DNA of 64,000 nucleotides from Bacillus sp. CH140a_4T (GCF_008923725.1 NZ_WBPF01000021.1:313172-377171), one strand, 5' to 3'; numbered from the stretch's first letter, positions 43,981-53,588 are shown. The notes: generated by a model from the sequence alone, not told the origin. Program-made: numbers and translations.

Positions 43981-44996
43981 AATCTATTTGGAAATCAAAA
44001 CGATTTTTAATCGGCTTTACTTATTTATTCATACTTGTTTCAGCTAGTTTTATTTATAGTTGGTTCTTTAAAGATAACATCCCAAAAGCTCCTCAGTTAC
44101 TTTACAATGACAATAACGAATTACTTGGAAAGGCCCCCTTTCCACCATCGTTAATACCGCCTTTTGGATCTGATCGTTTTGGAGAGTCTGTTTTCTTACA
44201 AATTGTAGAAGGAGCAAAATTCACCATTTTATTAGCCGTGGCAATTAGCTTCTTTCGAATTTTATTCGGAACATGTATAGGAATCCTTTTAAGTTTATAT
44301 GTTCCAAAATTCAAGAGATTTTTCCAGTCATGTTCAGAAGTTTTTTACTATATTCCTACTTTATTTATCGCATTTATACTCATCACACCCGTTAATATTG
44401 TAATCGTATCAAATGCTGATAGATTAGATCCAAATGTTTCATTTGCGTTTTATCAAGTACTCGTACTTATTTTCGTCGCTCTGCCTACACTTTCTTTATA
44501 TATATCCTCAGAGGTTGATGAATTTATGAAACAAGATTACATTTTAAGTTCCCAATTGCTAGGGGCTAGCCGTTTTCATATTATCAAAAAACACTTACGA
44601 GTCTTATTACTTGATCGCTTATTTGTGTTATTTATGGAACATATCGTCCAAGCACTCATACTCGTTATCCATTTAGCGTTGCTTGATATCGTAATTGGTG
44701 GGATTCAAATGCGAGAACTCTATGATGGAGTGCTCAAGCCTGTTTCTCTATCTAATGATTGGGCTGGCCTTATTGGATTAAATCGTTATGAAATGAATCT
44801 TTCATGGTGGATTATTTTTTATACTCTCGTTTCATTCTTTATTACAATTCTATTTCTTAAGCTTATGACAATCGGGATTCAAGATGCACTGAAAGCAAGA
44901 GATTCGCAAATTGTTGCAATTCAAACCGTTCCAGATCATAAGAAATTTGTTAATAGTAAAGATTCTTTTTCGTTTGCAAACAAAGTGAACCTTTAA
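43977..44996 (+). CDS. Peptide/nickel-type ABC transporter permease (DppC/OppC-like)
   Basis: This 339-residue protein begins MKSIWKSKRFLIGFTYLFIL. It has an N-terminal extracytoplasmic domain with PPFGSDRFGESVFLQIVEG, the GTDxxGRD-like block of OppC-type permeases, and the EAA loop SSQLLGASRFHIIKKHLRVLLLD. The C-terminal tail is hydrophilic. Start codon overlaps the previous stop. Sequence divergence from classic OppC is high, and substrate is unknown. Confidence 0.78.
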   Translation: MKSIWKSKRFLIGFTYLFILVSASFIYSWFFKDNIPKAPQLLYNDNNELLGKAPFPPSLIPPFGSDRFGESVFLQIVEGAKFTILLAVAISFFRILFGTCIGILLSLYVPKFKRFFQSCSEVFYYIPTLFIAFILITPVNIVIVSNADRLDPNVSFAFYQVLVLIFVALPTLSLYISSEVDEFMKQDYILSSQLLGASRFHIIKKHLRVLLLDRLFVLFMEHIVQALILVIHLALLDIVIGGIQMRELYDGVLKPVSLSNDWAGLIGLNRYEMNLSWWIIFYTLVSFFITILFLKLMTIGIQDALKARDSQIVAIQTVPDHKKFVNSKDSFSFANKVNL

Positions 44997-45021
44997 TCAT
45001 CTCTCATGAATCGGCATTGAT

Positions 45022-45062
45022 AAAAAAACTGATCCCTGTTGAATGCAGGGATCAGCTTTTTT
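45022..45062. terminator. Terminator after the permease pair
   Basis: CTGATCCCTG/CAGGGATCAG stem followed by TTTTTT, with an A-run on the other side. Confidence 0.9.
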
Positions 45063-45123
45063 ATGCCGTCTAACTTTTTTACATGTCCTTTGCTAGACTC
45101 ATACTTTTTATATTTAAAGTGAA

Positions 45124-46161
45124 TTATTTACAATCACAATTATGTTGTTTAAAATCGATTACCATACGTCCTTGAATTCTACCTTGCTCCATTTCTTCGA
45201 ATACATTTTGTACTTTATCTAGAGAACAAGTTTGAACAACCGGCACTACTTTTCCTTCTGCACCGAACATAAATGCTTCCTCTAAGTCCTTACGAGTACC
45301 GACTAATGAACCAACTACTTCAATTCCATCTAATACAAGGCGCGGAATGTTTAAATCCATAGTTTCTACTGGTAAACCTACTGCAACAACTTTACCACAA
45401 GCACGTACTGCATCAACTGCTGAATTGAATGCTACTTTAGAAACGGCTGTTACTACAGCGGCATAAGCACCACCAAACTCTTCTTGCACAATCTTATCAG
45501 CAGGACCTTGAGAAATTGGATTGATAGTCATATCAGCACCAACCTCTTTTGCTAAGGCTAATTTGTCGTCATTAATATCTACTGCAATTACCTTTGCACC
45601 AAATACGTTTTTTGCATATTGGATAGCTAGGTTACCCAATCCACCACAACCATAGATGACGATAGGTTGACCAGGTTTAATATGTGATACTTTTATTGCT
45701 TTATATGTAGTTACGCCCGCACATGTGATTGATGATGCTTGAGCAGGATCTAATCCTTCTGGTACTTTCACCGCATAATCTGCTGTAACAATACATTGTT
45801 CAGCCATACCACCATCTACTGAATAACCAGCATTTTTAACTTCACGGCAAAATGTTTCTCTACCAGTTACGCAATATTCACAACGTCCACAAGATTGGAA
45901 CATCCATGCAATACTTACACGGTCACCTATCTTTAGTGAAGTAACATCATCAGCAATTTTCGTAACAATACCTACACCCTCATGACCAAGAATGCGGCCA
46001 TCTGTGTTTCCGAAATCATGATTTGCAACGTGTAAATCAGTATGACAAACTCCACAATACTCTACATCTACTAGCGCTTCACCTGAGTGTAACGGACGTA
46101 ATTCCTTTTCAATAACTTCAATGTTTGCTTTACTATTTTTATTAACCACTACTGCTTTCAT
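45124..46161 (-). CDS. Zinc-dependent alcohol dehydrogenase (AdhA/AdhP type)
   Basis: This 345-residue MDR enzyme has catalytic-zinc ligands Cys in CGVCHTDLH, His in [10 protein letters not shown] and Cys in [14 protein letters not shown]. The four-Cys structural zinc site is [15 protein letters not shown], and NAD binding uses [14 protein letters not shown]. It interconverts ethanol and acetaldehyde. The extended C-terminus is [11 protein letters not shown] Rex-like operator 145 bp upstream suggests induction by a high NADH/NAD ratio in fermentation. Monocistronic. Confidence 0.93.
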   Translation of the reverse strand: MKAVVVNKNSKANIEVIEKELRPLHSGEALVDVEYCGVCHTDLHVANHDFGNTDGRILGHEGVGIVTKIADDVTSLKIGDRVSIAWMFQSCGRCEYCVTGRETFCREVKNAGYSVDGGMAEQCIVTADYAVKVPEGLDPAQASSITCAGVTTYKAIKVSHIKPGQPIVIYGCGGLGNLAIQYAKNVFGAKVIAVDINDDKLALAKEVGADMTINPISQGPADKIVQEEFGGAYAAVVTAVSKVAFNSAVDAVRACGKVVAVGLPVETMDLNIPRLVLDGIEVVGSLVGTRKDLEEAFMFGAEGKVVPVVQTCSLDKVQNVFEEMEQGRIQGRMVIDFKQHNCDCK

Positions 46162-46486
46162 ATGTGATCTCCCCTTTAGTGTTTTAGAATTTTAATGAGT
46201 TCATCTCACAACTTCTACCTGCACTGTTTTGGCCAATTATTGCACCAAATTTAAATGTTCAATCATCATTACACGTTCATCATAACATGGAATTTTAAAA
46301 GCCTTTTGTTAAATATTGAACAATATTTGAATTATTAACCAAATGTTTATTTGAAGAAAAAAATGAATTTGCATCGATGTATAGTTTATGAGAACTCTAC
46401 GCGGGAATATAAGGCTCCATTAATACAGATTTTTTAAAACAGGAAACTATAATCATCAAATTTTAATAAAAGAGTATTGACCAATA
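46162..46486. other. adh upstream region
   Basis: No gene seen. It contains the Rex-like operator at 46306-46323 and a TATGAT-type -10 between it and the gene. Confidence 0.5.
46306..46323. promoter_or_regulatory. Rex-like operator upstream of the alcohol dehydrogenase gene
   Basis: TTGTTAAATATTGAACAA is an 18-bp near-palindrome matching the Rex pattern TTGTGAAN4TTCACAA at all outer positions. It lies upstream of an NADH-consuming fermentation gene, a classic Rex target. Confidence 0.6.
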
Positions 46487-46517
46487 TAAAAAGCCCTTCA
46501 TCTGAAGGACTTTTTAT
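46487..46517 (-). terminator. Terminator after the RpiR-family gene
   Basis: AAAGTCCTTCA/TGAAGGGCTTT stem followed by UUUUU on the minus strand. Confidence 0.85.
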
Positions 46518-47368
46518 ATTCGTTTCATCGAAATTGTTTCACGTATACTTTGTAAATTTTGCAACGTTTCTTCTTGGCGTTGTAAAGATAACCCAACGTA
46601 TAAAGTATCTAATAAACTTAACTGTGCTAATCTTGATGAACTGGCTTCTGTGCGGAATTCCGTCTCACGTGTTGAAGTATATAATGTAATATCAGCAAGT
46701 TGACTTAATGCTGATTTCTGATAACTCGTAATTGCAATAATGCAAGCTCCCCTTGCTTTCGCTACTTCTAACGCTTCGAGTAACCCTTTATTGCTACCAG
46801 AATGAGAAATTGCAATAACCACTGCTTCTTTCGTAAGTAAACCCGCACCCATAATTTGAAAATGTGAATCTGTATGAGCAATACAAGAAATACCCGTTCT
46901 CATAAATTTATGATATGCATCCATCGCAATAATACCAGAACCACCATTTCCATAAAACTCAATACGGCTTGTATCTTGCAATACTTTTACAGCTTTCTCT
47001 AGCGCTGTATCGTTTAGCAAATGCAATGTATCTTGCAGTCCTGTAATATGCGAATGAAAAACTTTTTTAGCAACAGTTACCATACTATCTTCCGCCGATA
47101 CTTCTTCATGAATATTTTGCATAGGAGTATGTACTATTTCACGAGCTAATGTAATCTTTAAATCTTGAAACCCTTGAAATCCAAGGTGCTTACATAAGCG
47201 GAATATCGTAGCTTCAGAACTATTCGTAACTTCAGCTAATTCTGTAATAGATTTATGTACAACATCTTGTGGATGTTTCAATATATGTTCGGCAATACTT
47301 CGCAATTTTGGTGATAAACCGTTTAACGAAGCCTGAATCTTTCCAATCCCACTTCTTGTACCCGGCAT
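46514..47368 (-). CDS. MurR/RpiR family transcriptional regulator
   Basis: This 284-residue protein has an N-terminal HTH_6 (ITELAEVTNSSEATIFRLCKHLGFQGF, about residues 40-66) and a C-terminal SIS sugar-phosphate binding domain (IEFYGNGGSGIIAMDAYHKFMR; VVIAISHSGSNKGLLEAL). Such proteins respond to phosphosugars. Being close to gntKPZ, it may sense 6-phosphogluconate and act on the palindrome at 42559-42571; this is inference. AAGGAGAAG precedes ATG 47368. Confidence 0.9.
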   Translation of the reverse strand: MPGTRSGIGKIQASLNGLSPKLRSIAEHILKHPQDVVHKSITELAEVTNSSEATIFRLCKHLGFQGFQDLKITLAREIVHTPMQNIHEEVSAEDSMVTVAKKVFHSHITGLQDTLHLLNDTALEKAVKVLQDTSRIEFYGNGGSGIIAMDAYHKFMRTGISCIAHTDSHFQIMGAGLLTKEAVVIAISHSGSNKGLLEALEVAKARGACIIAITSYQKSALSQLADITLYTSTRETEFRTEASSSRLAQLSLLDTLYVGLSLQRQEETLQNLQSIRETISMKRI

Positions 47369-47420
47369 AGCGTATCTTCTCCTTCCATCTTAGCTTAATC
47401 CCGTAAAAATCCAGTTGGTA

Positions 47421-47574
47421 CGGGCTAATAATCAGTTGGGGTGGCTCCCACTGATTCAAGTTTCACTTTATTGTACCTAATTATTGAAAGAAGAAAAACC
47501 TTTATTTGGCATCACTATGATTTGTAATGTAAATCAGTGCGAGTTTTGTACATCTCTCACTGATTGTTAGCCCG
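47421..47574. repeat. bcr1-like inverted-repeat element of the B. cereus group
   Basis: The left end (47421-47456) begins CGGGCTAATAATCAGT and ends ACTGATT. The reverse complement of the right end (47532-47574) begins CGGGCTAACAATCAGTG and also ends ACTGATT. The 154-bp size and inverted ends fit the bcr1 repeat described for the B. cereus group, from memory. A further GTTAGCCCGC/GCGGGCTAAC hairpin covers its right edge (47566-47590). Confidence 0.6.
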
Positions 47575-47621
47575 CAAATAGCGGGCTAACTCTATATATT
47601 CTTCCATAACATGGTACTCCA

Positions 47622-48269
47622 TTATTCATACTTACGATTCCCCTCATGTTTCACCGCATATAATGCAGCTTGCGTACGATCATCGACTTCCAATTTAGCT
47701 AAAACATTTGAAACGTGTGTTTTCACAGTTTGTTCTGTAATATGAAGCTCTGCTGCAATTTCTTTATTACTTCGCCCTTTCGCAATTTCACGAAGTACTT
47801 CTTGCTCTCTTTTCGTTAACATGGAAAAAGGATTTTCTTTTTCTTTCTTAACTGCTGATCGTCCTAATAGTGCTGGTGTTACTTTCGGATGAAAATTCGC
47901 ATTCCCTTCATGTACTGCGATAATTGAAGCTACAAGTTGCTCAGGCTGTACTTCTTTTAATTGATAACCATCTGCTCCAGCTTCCAGTGCTGGTAAAACA
48001 TAATCTTGCTCTGAAAAACTACTTAATATAAGTATCTTTATTGTTTCATCATATTGTTTTATCCGTTTTGTTGCTTCAATACCATCCATCTTCGGCATTG
48101 ATAAATCCATTAATACTACATCTGGTCTTTCCGTTCGGACGAATGTTAATGCCTCTTCGCCATTTTCTGCTTCCCCAACAATTTCAAATTCTTCTCTCGT
48201 TTTCAAAAAGAATACAAGTCCTCTTCGAACGATATGATGATCCTCAACTAATAGTAATTTAATCTTCAA
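47622..48269 (-). CDS. NarL/FixJ-type response regulator (YhcZ-like)
   Basis: This is a response regulator of about 215 residues. The receiver starts IKLLLVEDHHIVRRGL, with phospho-acceptor Asp in DVVLMDLSMPKMDG and Lys in GYQLKEV. The C-terminal LuxR-type HTH reads LTKREQEVLREIAKGRSNKEIAAELHITEQTVKTHVSN. TTG 48269 is 7 nt after AGGGGAG; TTG 48287 opens the frame but overlaps that site. It pairs with the kinase directly upstream, in the B. subtilis YhcY-YhcZ style. Confidence 0.9.
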   Translation of the reverse strand: MKIKLLLVEDHHIVRRGLVFFLKTREEFEIVGEAENGEEALTFVRTERPDVVLMDLSMPKMDGIEATKRIKQYDETIKILILSSFSEQDYVLPALEAGADGYQLKEVQPEQLVASIIAVHEGNANFHPKVTPALLGRSAVKKEKENPFSMLTKREQEVLREIAKGRSNKEIAAELHITEQTVKTHVSNVLAKLEVDDRTQAALYAVKHEGNRKYE

Positions 48270-48283
48270 CCTTCTTCTCCCCT

Positions 48284-49402
48284 TCAAACTGGCAATTGAA
48301 TTTCAATTTTTGTACCCTTTTTCAGCTCAGTTTTTATTTGAAATGATCCCCTCATTAACTGAATACGTTCCTTCATACTTTTTAAACCGAGCGCCGACTC
48401 TCTTACGTGATCTTGTATAAATCCTATTCCGTTATCTTCTATGTAAAAATACAACTGGCTATTTTCTATTTTTAAAAGTACATTTACCTTTTCACATGAA
48501 GCGTGTTTTTTACAATTATGTATTGCTTCTTGGCTAATACGCCATAAAACTTCTTCTATTTCATCTCCAATTGATACCATTCCATCAATTCGAACTTCCA
48601 CGTGAATCCCTAACAACTTCCCATAATTTTTAATCGCCTCTGCTAAACCTTTCTCTAATCCTTCCGGTCTTAATTGCCAAATTAAAAGTGTCATTTCTTG
48701 TAATGCTTCCTGTGATAATTCTCCAATATAACTCAACATCTCTTGCAAGTCTCTATCTTGCGTCATATTTAGAGTACCTTTTGCTGTTAGCATAATAGAA
48801 AATAACAATTGTTTTACTGAATCATGTAAATCACGAGCTAATCGATTTCGTTCTGCTACAACTACGTATTTACGTTCTTTTTCCACTAACTGAATACGTT
48901 GTATTGTCGTTCCTATTTGAAATGCAATCGATTCTAATAATGCTAATTCTTCCTCTGAAAAATGTGTTTTTTGAGGCGAGGCCACATTTAATAGACCAAA
49001 CTTTTCTGATCCAGACCTTAGCGGAATTGTCGCATGATGCGTAACATCTTCGGTCTCTCCCCAATTACATTCAATCGCATCCTCTATTCGCTTACATTCA
49101 ATAATATTTGTCGCTTTTTCCAATCTGCCATTCACAAAACGCTCTACACACCAGCAGTCTCCTTCACACATCGGCTTCTTCTCTTGCCACGTAAGAGCTG
49201 GCGGTAAGTTTTGGTCTACAAGCATACGGTACTTTCCACTTTCATCAATAAAGAATATCCACCCTGTTTGTAAATTCATAACTTGTAACAATGTATGTAA
49301 CACTTTTTCTAACATGTCTTGTAAGTCTGTTGCTTCATTTAATAATTCAGCAATTGCTTTTAATGCTTCTAAACGATGTATCTCTTTTTCTTCAAAATTC
49401 AT
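48284..49402 (-). CDS. GAF-domain sensor histidine kinase (YhcY-like)
   Basis: This 372-residue cytoplasmic kinase has a GAF domain (about residues 20-170) with an unusual CEGDCWCVERF cysteine cluster, a HisKA_3 dimerisation domain with RNRLARDLHDSVKQLLFS (phospho-His), and HATPase (SQEAIHNCKKHA, DNGIGF, GLKSMKERI). The Cys cluster could bind a metal, Fe-S cluster or sense redox; this is inference. It overlaps or abuts the response-regulator gene. ATG 49402 is preceded by GGTGATGAAA. Confidence 0.9.
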   Translation of the reverse strand: MNFEEKEIHRLEALKAIAELLNEATDLQDMLEKVLHTLLQVMNLQTGWIFFIDESGKYRMLVDQNLPPALTWQEKKPMCEGDCWCVERFVNGRLEKATNIIECKRIEDAIECNWGETEDVTHHATIPLRSGSEKFGLLNVASPQKTHFSEEELALLESIAFQIGTTIQRIQLVEKERKYVVVAERNRLARDLHDSVKQLLFSIMLTAKGTLNMTQDRDLQEMLSYIGELSQEALQEMTLLIWQLRPEGLEKGLAEAIKNYGKLLGIHVEVRIDGMVSIGDEIEEVLWRISQEAIHNCKKHASCEKVNVLLKIENSQLYFYIEDNGIGFIQDHVRESALGLKSMKERIQLMRGSFQIKTELKKGTKIEIQLPV

Positions 49403-49559
49403 TTTCATCACCATCTACCATTATAACATTAAGAAATTTCTAAATTCTACAAACAAAAAAGAACCGAATTTCTTCAGTCCTTTCTTTATACCAATCATTT
49501 TATTATTGTTATTCTCTCCAATGTTAGAAGCAAAATTTTTGTTAACAAACTGTTCTACT

Positions 49560-50453
49560 TTAGCTGTCCGATAAAGATTGTCCACTATGGGAATGCTGCA
49601 AGCTTTCAGTAGTAACGACCATATTTGCTGCCGGCATTTGCACTTGATTCTTATGGAACATAGACATTAATTCAAACCTTACTTGTCTAGAAGTTTCAAA
49701 ATAATCTTCTGGCTTTATTAAACCTGTAATACAAAATTCATATCCAACGTATTTAAGATTCGGATTTAAATCTGTAACACCCACATATTTAAACGGTTCA
49801 ACAGCCTCATCTTCTACTTTATAAAGACTAGGGGCCAATTTTTCATTACAATTAACACAAACTTCTTCTAACAATTCCTTAACTCTTGTAGGATCCTCCT
49901 GATAACTTACTGTAATCCGTTCAATTACGCGCATCCACCCTTTATTAAAATTTTGTATCGTTCTAATCTCTCCGTGTGGTATCGTAAGAAGTTTTCCTGA
50001 CCATTCACGAATTTGCATAAAACGAATACTAATTTCCTCAATTGTTCCTGAGTTTGTTCCGTTAAAAGTAACAAAATCGCCAACACGAAACTCTTTGTCC
50101 GCTAATCGTGCAAAGCCTAATATAACATCTTTTAACATCTGTTGTGCAGCAAAACCGATAACAACTCCCGCTATCCCTGCACCTGCAATAATACTTTTTA
50201 TATCTACAAATTGGCTAATTAAATAAATGATTAGACTGATGATAATGATATATCTAAAAATAGATCGAATCACACTTTGAATTGTTTGCTCTACCTCTTC
50301 ATCAAAAAAGCTTGATTTCCTAAAAAACCAATCAATAATGCGGTTGATTACAAAAGAGATAATGATTAAAACTAAAGCAAATAGTAAAAATCTTAAAAGT
50401 AAAAACTCTCTTACATAATTAAAAAATTCTTCAGTATACGTTAATACACTCAT
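49560..50453 (-). CDS. Small-conductance mechanosensitive channel (MscS family, YkuT-like)
   Basis: This 297-residue channel has three membrane helices. TM3, the pore lining, is rich in Gly/Ala (SIIAGAGIAGVVIGFAAQQMLKDVILGFA). The MscS beta domain follows (RVGDFVTFNGTNSGTIEEISIRFMQIREWSGKLLTIPHGEI). It opens under membrane tension to release solutes in hypo-osmotic shock. AAGGAAGTGG precedes ATG 50453. Monocistronic. Confidence 0.92.
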   Translation of the reverse strand: MSVLTYTEEFFNYVREFLLLRFLLFALVLIIISFVINRIIDWFFRKSSFFDEEVEQTIQSVIRSIFRYIIIISLIIYLISQFVDIKSIIAGAGIAGVVIGFAAQQMLKDVILGFARLADKEFRVGDFVTFNGTNSGTIEEISIRFMQIREWSGKLLTIPHGEIRTIQNFNKGWMRVIERITVSYQEDPTRVKELLEEVCVNCNEKLAPSLYKVEDEAVEPFKYVGVTDLNPNLKYVGYEFCITGLIKPEDYFETSRQVRFELMSMFHKNQVQMPAANMVVTTESLQHSHSGQSLSDS

Positions 50454-50706
50454 CTATCCACTTCCTTAACTAATGAAAATTTCATAAAAAACTCGTTTAT
50501 TGTTTTAATTTTTGATTTCCTTAAAACTTGTTACACATTCTTCTATAAATATACCCTTTTTCATCACCTAAAGGGAGCTGACAATTGAAATTTTATTAAA
50601 TGAAGTTTTTTTAAAATCGCAACAATTCCCTATACAAAAAGGGAAATATTAACACAACGCCGAATAGTTCATTTAAAAACATTTTGACTCTCGGAGGTTA
50701 CTAACA

Positions 50707-51156
50707 ATGGGATATATCGAAGAGCTAAGAGAAGTTATCGGATCAAGACCACTCAATTTAGCTGGCGTTGCTGTAGCTGTTTTCAATGAACAAGGACAAA
50801 TATTACTACAACAAAGGCGAAGTGGTATTTGGGGTGTCCCTGGTGGATTTGTTGAACTTGGTGAATCAACAGAAGAAGCCGGAAGACGAGAAGTGCTTGA
50901 AGAAACAGGGATTGAAATAGGAACCTTACAATTAATAAGCGTATTTTCCGGAAAAGAATTTTTTGTGAAATTACCGAACGGAGATGAATTTTATCCTATC
51001 ACAATCGCATATCTTTGCAATGAAATTACAGGCGGCACATTAAAAGCTGATGGGTTTGAATCATTACATGTACAGTTTTTTGATTTAAATGCGTTACCCG
51101 AAAATATTAGTCCGTTCATAAAAAAACTAATTGAGCGAAACCTCGTCTCAATTTAA
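50707..51156 (+). CDS. Nudix hydrolase
   Basis: This 149-residue protein has a full Nudix box GFVELGESTEEAGRREVLEETGIEIG and flanking strands (AVAVFNEQGQILLQQRR, FYPITIAYLCNE). It hydrolyses a nucleoside diphosphate-linked compound; the substrate is unknown. CGGAGG lies ahead of ATG 50707. Monocistronic. Confidence 0.92.
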   Translation: MGYIEELREVIGSRPLNLAGVAVAVFNEQGQILLQQRRSGIWGVPGGFVELGESTEEAGRREVLEETGIEIGTLQLISVFSGKEFFVKLPNGDEFYPITIAYLCNEITGGTLKADGFESLHVQFFDLNALPENISPFIKKLIERNLVSI

Positions 51157-51160
51157 ATGT

Positions 51161-51190
51161 AAAAGAGACCTTTTTAAAGGCCTCTTTTTT
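51161..51190. terminator. Bidirectional terminator
   Basis: AAAAGAG-CCTTT stem with TTTTTT between the Nudix gene and pncA. Confidence 0.85.
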
Positions 51191-51738
51191 CACTTGACTT
51201 CTGCATGTAAGCATGACTTAAAATGTCCAAGTGCAAATTCATGTCCTTGCCCATTAAAAGATGCAACCGCCTTTTCAAAAACAACAATTTTAAATCCTTT
51301 ATTATAAGCGTCTACTGCTGTGTGAAGAACGCAAATATCAGTACAAACACCTACAAGATGAACTTCTTCTATTCCTCTTTCTCTTAATTTCATCTCTAAG
51401 TCTGTTCCAGCAAATGCACTATATCGTGTTTTATCCATGTAATATATATTCTCAGCATTTTTATATGTTTCGTATACCTCTTGTAACTCACCAAACAAAT
51501 CTCTTCCATTTGTACCAGCTATGTTATGAGGCGGGAATAACTTTGATTCTGGATGATATACATCGTTTTCTTCATGTTTATCAATCGCAAAGACTACGTA
51601 ATCTCCATTTTCAATATATTGCTTCGTTATATGGACAATTTCCTTCTCGATTTCTTGCCCTGGTTTCCCGCATGTTAAAGCACCTTTTTCAGCTACAAAA
51701 TCATATGTATAATCAATATTAATAAGCGCTCGTTTCAT
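51190..51738 (-). CDS. pncA: Nicotinamidase
   Basis: This 182-residue isochorismatase-fold amidase has the catalytic triad residues in NIDYTYDFV (Asp), MDKTRYSAF (Lys) and VGVCTDICVLHTAVDAY (Cys). The metal site lies in AIDKHEENDVYHPESKLFPPH. It converts nicotinamide to nicotinate for NAD salvage. Monocistronic. Confidence 0.92.
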   Translation of the reverse strand: MKRALINIDYTYDFVAEKGALTCGKPGQEIEKEIVHITKQYIENGDYVVFAIDKHEENDVYHPESKLFPPHNIAGTNGRDLFGELQEVYETYKNAENIYYMDKTRYSAFAGTDLEMKLRERGIEEVHLVGVCTDICVLHTAVDAYNKGFKIVVFEKAVASFNGQGHEFALGHFKSCLHAEVK

Positions 51739-51852
51739 AACTACTATCTCCCCTTCTTCTGTTTCACAGTAAACAATAGAAAATTTGTTATTACGACATC
51801 GTATGTACTATTCGACATTTCAAATGAAATACCTACATTTTTCATGTAAAAC

Positions 51853-52047
51853 TTACCTTAATCCGAGTTTATCATATAATAGATAAACAGTGGTAAAACA
51901 AATAGCTCCTATTAGCAAGTCGTGAATTTGATAGTCAAGCGTAATTTGAGTCACCTCTTGGATCGTAAACCAAATGACTGACATCGTTAAAATAATCAAG
52001 ACGATACGAATACACCGACTCACATCTTCAGCCTCTTTCTCTGTCAT
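51853..52047 (-). CDS. Small two-helix membrane protein of unknown function
   Basis: This 64-residue protein has two hydrophobic segments (IRIVLIILTMSVIWF; LLIGAICFTTVYLLY). No good SD precedes ATG 52047, so the gene or its start is less certain. A terminator lies downstream of the next gene only. Confidence 0.5.
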   Translation of the reverse strand: MTEKEAEDVSRCIRIVLIILTMSVIWFTIQEVTQITLDYQIHDLLIGAICFTTVYLLYDKLGLR

Positions 52048-52089
52048 AGTAGAAACAAGTTATTCACTATTACATCCTCTAGTATAAAC

Positions 52090-52126
52090 AAAAAAGCACA
52101 CTACTTTTTGAGTAATGTACTTTTTA
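52090..52126 (-). terminator. Terminator after the lipoprotein gene
   Basis: AGTACATTACT pairs with AGTAGTGTGCT (with G-U pairs), followed by UUUUUU on the minus strand. Confidence 0.75.
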
Positions 52127-52132
52127 TTCTTC

Positions 52133-52621
52133 TTATGACGCAGGTTTTGTTTCGAATGTTGCTTGATTTAAACTAATAACCTTTCCTTTTGGATCATTGT
52201 TTTCATACTGAACTGCAGTAATCGTATGACTACCCGTCTCAAGCGTCTTTTCTTTTAATTGTACTGTTGTCTGTGTTGTACTAGTTACTTGATGTTTATC
52301 TGCATACAATTGATCTACAAATATAAATGTTTCTTTATCATTTTGAAAATTAGAAAGCTCTAATTCAACATGTTGAATTAAAGTATCCTTTTTGATGAAT
52401 ACAGTTGGTATATTGCCATTTTCAGAAGTACCATCCGGTGTAATAACTTTTACTTTTCCTTCACCCACTGGCACTGCACCTTCAGGAAATACAACTATAT
52501 TCTCATTACTTGCGTTTACAACTCGTTCTTCCTGCTTTGATTGCGCATCCTCTTTTTCTTGTGGAGTACCGCAACCGGCTAATAACAATACAGACAATCC
52601 AGTGATTATGAATTTTTTCAA
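52133..52621 (-). CDS. Lipoprotein of unknown function
   Basis: This 162-residue protein has a lipoprotein signal KKFIITGLSVLLLAGCG (lipobox LAGC) followed by a Gln/Glu-rich linker and a beta-rich domain (VKVITPDGTSENG...TLETGSHTITAVQYENNDP). It is predicted to be anchored on the outer membrane face. The start is TTG 52621 with GGGGGGATGG upstream. No domain recognised. Confidence 0.8.
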   Translation of the reverse strand: MKKFIITGLSVLLLAGCGTPQEKEDAQSKQEERVVNASNENIVVFPEGAVPVGEGKVKVITPDGTSENGNIPTVFIKKDTLIQHVELELSNFQNDKETFIFVDQLYADKHQVTSTTQTTVQLKEKTLETGSHTITAVQYENNDPKGKVISLNQATFETKPAS

Positions 52622-52840
52622 AATCCATCCCCCCTGTCATTTCATTATAATTTATTATACAAAAATAACTTTTTAATTTTAAGACTATTTTCAACACTTT
52701 CATGAACAAATAGAATCTTGCTCACGATTAATGTATCATACTTTCCTTAATAGAACATTAATTTTTTTTATGAAATAAATAGTAATTCCCTCTTATCTAT
52801 CATTTTAGCCCAACAAATTAATTACATACCTTTCCAAAAT

Positions 52841-52870
52841 AAAAAGACATTGTTCATTCAATGTCTTTTT
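52841..52870 (-). terminator. Terminator after the nitroreductase gene
   Basis: AAAAAGACATTG/CAATGTCTTTTT perfect stem. Confidence 0.85.
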
Positions 52871-52880
52871 ATTTTCGGCT

Positions 52881-53528
52881 TTAAAAAACAAATGTTGTAA
52901 TCTCATCTACTTCTTTTCTTGGAAGTTTCTTCGGCTTATCTTTGGGAAAACCAAGTGAAATAACCATATTTATTTGTTTTTCAGGCTCAATTTGTAAATA
53001 TTGTCGTAGTTCATCTTGAGCTAACAATACCGGTCCTGTCATTGGACAAGTACCAAGCCCCTTCGCATGTGCAGCCAACATTAAGTTTTGTGCCGCTAAA
53101 CAGCTACTCTTAATTCCTTCTTCTTCCCAAACTGAATCTGGTACAAAAGCGATTGGATCAAATATCTTTTCACGAAACTTTGATTCATATGGCGTTGCCA
53201 AACATACGATTAATACTGGCGCCTCGGAGAAAGCTGTTGCATATGGTCCGAAAGAACGTGTAAGTAATTTCCCTGCTTTCTCTTCTCCGTTTTCTGTCGC
53301 TTTTGCCGCAAGTTTATGTAATGCATCCCATGTCATTTGCTCAATTTCTTTAATTTTCTCTCGGTTCATAATGACCAAGAATTCCCACGTTTGTGAGTTC
53401 GTATCACTCGGTGCATAACGAGCACAATCAATAATTTCTTTTATATCACTAGTGGCTACTTCTTGTTCTGTAAACTTTCTAACACTTCGTCTACCGTGAA
53501 TTACTTCTTTAAAATCTTCATAATTCAT
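52881..53528 (-). CDS. Nitroreductase family FMN enzyme
   Basis: This 215-residue nitroreductase has FMN-contact segments HGRRSVRKF, YAPSDTNSQTWEFLVI and the C-terminal GFPKDKPKKLPRK. It uses NAD(P)H to reduce nitro compounds or quinones. It resembles YodC/YfkO-type short members. Monocistronic. Confidence 0.88.
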   Translation of the reverse strand: MNYEDFKEVIHGRRSVRKFTEQEVATSDIKEIIDCARYAPSDTNSQTWEFLVIMNREKIKEIEQMTWDALHKLAAKATENGEEKAGKLLTRSFGPYATAFSEAPVLIVCLATPYESKFREKIFDPIAFVPDSVWEEEGIKSSCLAAQNLMLAAHAKGLGTCPMTGPVLLAQDELRQYLQIEPEKQINMVISLGFPKDKPKKLPRKEVDEITTFVF

Positions 53529-53588
53529 ACATTAAATCCCCTTTTTACAGCGTTTTCAAAACTTGTCCTATGCTTGAATTATATCATG

